From the NCBI GenBank assembly GCA_964036665.1, contig OZ038526.1, positions 14,570,001 to 14,634,000 of the forward strand: a stretch of DNA of 64,000 nt, given 5' to 3'. Shown here piece by piece: positions 62,683 through 64,000 of the stretch. A program made the translations under genes and the position numbers. The stretch is from Gordius sp. MW1 (lineage: Eukaryota; Nematomorpha; Gordioida; Gordea; Gordiidae). Position 1 is the first letter of the stretch. Each line of letters begins with the position of its first letter. A model generated the notes under the pieces. That model made no database searches and was not told where the DNA came from. It saw nothing but the letters and a program-made list of their open reading frames with translations.

Positions 62683-62704
62683 CGAGCGCATAAATTGCAT
62701 AGCA
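62683..62704 (+). repeat. Short direct repeat, left copy (partner 62983-63004)
   Basis: CGAGCGCATAAATTGCATAG at 62683 and CGAGCCCATAAATTGCATAG at 62983 are exactly 300 bp apart, with one difference over 22 bp. The right copy abuts the resumption of satellite DNA. Confidence 0.7.
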
Positions 62705-62714
62705 TTTAATTAAA

Positions 62715-62791
62715 TAGGGGCACAGGGACCCATATCAGTAGATGCATAGGCCCTTGTAGTGGAGGGCATAGGGTAATTATCAATGTTAACC
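62715..62791 (-). repeat. tRNA-B-box-like module, 5' part of a further copy
   Basis: TAGGGGCACAGGGACCC, ATCAGTAGATGCATAGGCCC and GGAGGGCATAGGGTAATTATC match the non-B-box portion of the modules at 60373-60447 and 62140-62222. The B-box part lies about 210 bp upstream at 62490, separated by the 19 bp minisatellite, suggesting a module split by tandem-repeat expansion. Confidence 0.5.
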
Positions 62792-62817
62792 TATTTAAAA
62801 ACGAAAAAAAAATTTCG

Positions 62818-62905
62818 ATTTATTTGGCCAATGGTCATTTTTTTCAATGGTCAGTAGCCTGCGGATGGTCAAAAAGTCATATTATCAATGGTATTAACAA
62901 GAACA
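62818..62905 (+). repeat. Minisatellite, degenerate ninth copy
   Basis: TTTGGCCAATGGTC, an oligo-T loop, TCAATGGTCAGTAGCC, GGATGGTCAAAAAGTC and ATTAACAAGAACAA. The second stem arm has lost a base, so the hairpin is weakened. Confidence 0.75.
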
Positions 62906-62950
62906 AAATATTAATTTAATTAAATATATGCATTGGAGGGTAAACGGACG

Positions 62951-62975
62951 GACATCAACGGACATCAACGGACAA
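62951..62975 (+). repeat. 10 bp tandem repeat
   Basis: GACATCAACG occurs twice exactly and then partly (GACAACC). The same CGGAC/ACGGACGG motif appears in the minisatellite. Confidence 0.7.
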
Positions 62976-62982
62976 CCAAAAA

Positions 62983-63004
62983 CGAGCCCATAAATTGCAT
63001 AGCA
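62983..63004 (+). repeat. Short direct repeat, right copy (partner 62683-62704)
   Basis: Matches 62683-62704 with one substitution and ends two bases before the candidate right-hand TAAAA. Its position suggests it marks the right end of the inserted sequence. Confidence 0.65.
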
Positions 63005-63006
63005 AT

Positions 63007-63011
63007 TAAAA
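63007..63011. repeat. Candidate target-site duplication, right
   Basis: TAAAA immediately before satellite GTAAGCC. It pairs with 60098-60102. Confidence 0.35.
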
Positions 63012-64000
63012 GTAAGCCAATTTGAGAATCCTATTATCCTCGATTGACTTCCGAAAAGAGGTTTTAAGCTGCGAGAACTATCATTTTGACAAAAGACAAC
63101 GTTTTATTGTTGCGATTAGTTTGTTGTATCGCAACGTGAGTGCTTAATTTTTGAAAACTGCTCTATGCGATCATGATTTCAAAGTAATAGTTTTCAGATT
63201 CTGATAAATTTTTACTTGGGATCATAGAAACCACGTCTGAAAACGACAACTTTCATCGGATGAACACGGTTCAAAGAAAAATATGTGAAAAATTTTGAGG
63301 TAAAAATATTTATTTTTTTCGATTCTATGTGAAAGAGCATGAAAAAATATATAAAAGTAAGCCAATTTGAGAATCCTATTATCCTCGATTGACTTCCGAA
63401 AAGAGGTTTTAAGCTGCGAGAACTATCATTTTGACAAAAGACAACGTTTTATTGTTGCGATTAGTTTGTTGTATCGCAACGTGACTTCTTAATTTTTGAA
63501 AACTGCTCTATGCGATCGTGATTTCAAAGTAATAGTTTTTAGATTCTGATAAATTTTTACTTGGGATCATAGAAACCACGTCTGAAAACGACAACTTTTA
63601 TCGGATGAATACGGTTCAAAGAAAAATATGTGAAAAATTTTGAGGTAAAAATATTTATTTTTTTCGATTCTATGTGAAAGAGCATGAAAAAATATATAAA
63701 AGTAAGCCAATTTGAAAATCCTATTATCCTCGGACTTCCGAAAAGAGGTTTTAAGCTGCGAACTATCATTTGACAAAAGACAACGTTTTATTGTTGCGAT
63801 TAGTTTGTTGTATCGCAACGTGAGTGCTTAATTTTTGAAAACTGCTCTATGCGATCATGATTTCAAAGTAATAGTTTTTAAATTCTGGTAAATTTTTACT
63901 TGGGATCATAGAAACCACGTCTGAAAACGACAACTTTCATCGGATGAATACGGTTCAAAGAAAAATATGTGAAAAATTTTGAGGTAAAATTTTTTATTTT
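63012..64000 (+). repeat. Satellite array resumes (continues past window)
   Basis: About 2.9 monomers in the same orientation and phase as the main block. The first shares TTTTCAGATTCTG and GATGAACACGG with monomers at about 57.5 and 59.4 kb. The second has GTGACTTCTTAATT and GCGATCGTGATT; the third carries small deletions (CCTCGGACTTCCG near 63729 and GCTGCGAACTATC near 63755). The array is therefore interrupted, not terminated, at 60102. Confidence 0.95.

Larger units (their letters stand above)
60103..63006. other. 2.9 kb non-satellite interruption, candidate insertion
   Basis: Satellite stops after TATATAAAA (ending 60102) and resumes with GTAAGCC at 63012, which is precisely the base order within an uninterrupted monomer. 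TAAAA occurs on both sides (60098-60102 and 63007-63011) and could be a 5 bp target-site duplication. No terminal inverted repeats, LTRs, transposase or reverse transcriptase frame were recognised. The interior is AT-rich with short tandem repeats and tRNA-B-box-like modules. It could be a non-autonomous element, or filler DNA captured at a break. The TAAAA match is short and may be chance. Confidence 0.6.

Noticed and set aside
60103-63006. LTR retrotransposon or autonomous DNA transposon
   Set aside because: No long terminal repeats, no terminal inverted repeats, and no reverse transcriptase, integrase or transposase frame.

Overview
This window is almost entirely satellite DNA from a eukaryotic nuclear genome. 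I see no credible protein-coding gene, rRNA gene or intact tRNA gene. A flowering plant is my best guess, but it is weak. It rests on the very AT-rich monomer with an ACAACTTTCAT/ATGAAAGTTGT core, which resembles plant satellites, and on plant-like intergenic debris in the single interruption. The sequence itself does not name a species.

Layout: (1) From 1 to about 60102 there is a head-to-tail, single-orientation array of a ~345 bp monomer (roughly 180 units). (2) From 60103 to 63006 there is a 2.9 kb non-satellite interruption, flanked by TAAAA on both sides and sitting exactly in register with the monomer phase. (3) From 63012 to 64000 the same satellite resumes and runs off the window.

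The array is a mosaic of nested higher-order repeats (HORs). Visible units are trimers (~1031 bp near the left end, 1033 bp at 29.0-31.1 kb), tetramers (~1377 bp at 3.8-6.0 kb, exactly 1380 bp x3 at 38.9-43.05 kb), a heptamer (2412 bp, x2.3 at 16.7-22.3 kb), a dimer (691 bp at 43.3-44.7 kb), a 524 bp full+truncated pair (47.3-48.4 kb, 51.3-51.8 kb), and a six-unit 1737 bp repeat (54.06-57.54 kb). Above these lie multi-kilobase blocks copied at offsets of about 3983, 5692, 6723, 7064, 9478, 11548, 12583, 18618, 19306 and 28096 bp. A monomer with a single precise 166 bp internal deletion occurs 15 times with the same junction, so one founding deletion was copied along the array. A second, clearly older monomer lineage recurs at least 13 times, nearly always joined to the same upstream variant. 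The left ~6 kb shows the most divergent monomers, while 38-58 kb shows the freshest amplification.

Every monomer carries a conserved 8 bp dyad (GTTGCGAT / ATCGCAAC, 11 nt loop) and a TATATAAAAG box. Both could matter for protein binding or satellite transcription, but function is inference. The interruption holds a polypurine/G-quadruplex-prone tract, a ~105-128 bp minisatellite with a hairpin in most copies, three or four copies of a tRNA-B-box-like (possibly SINE-derived) module, and a 19 bp minisatellite. Open reading frames in the window are by-products of repetition. The near-identity of many blocks also means assembly collapse or expansion cannot be excluded from sequence alone.
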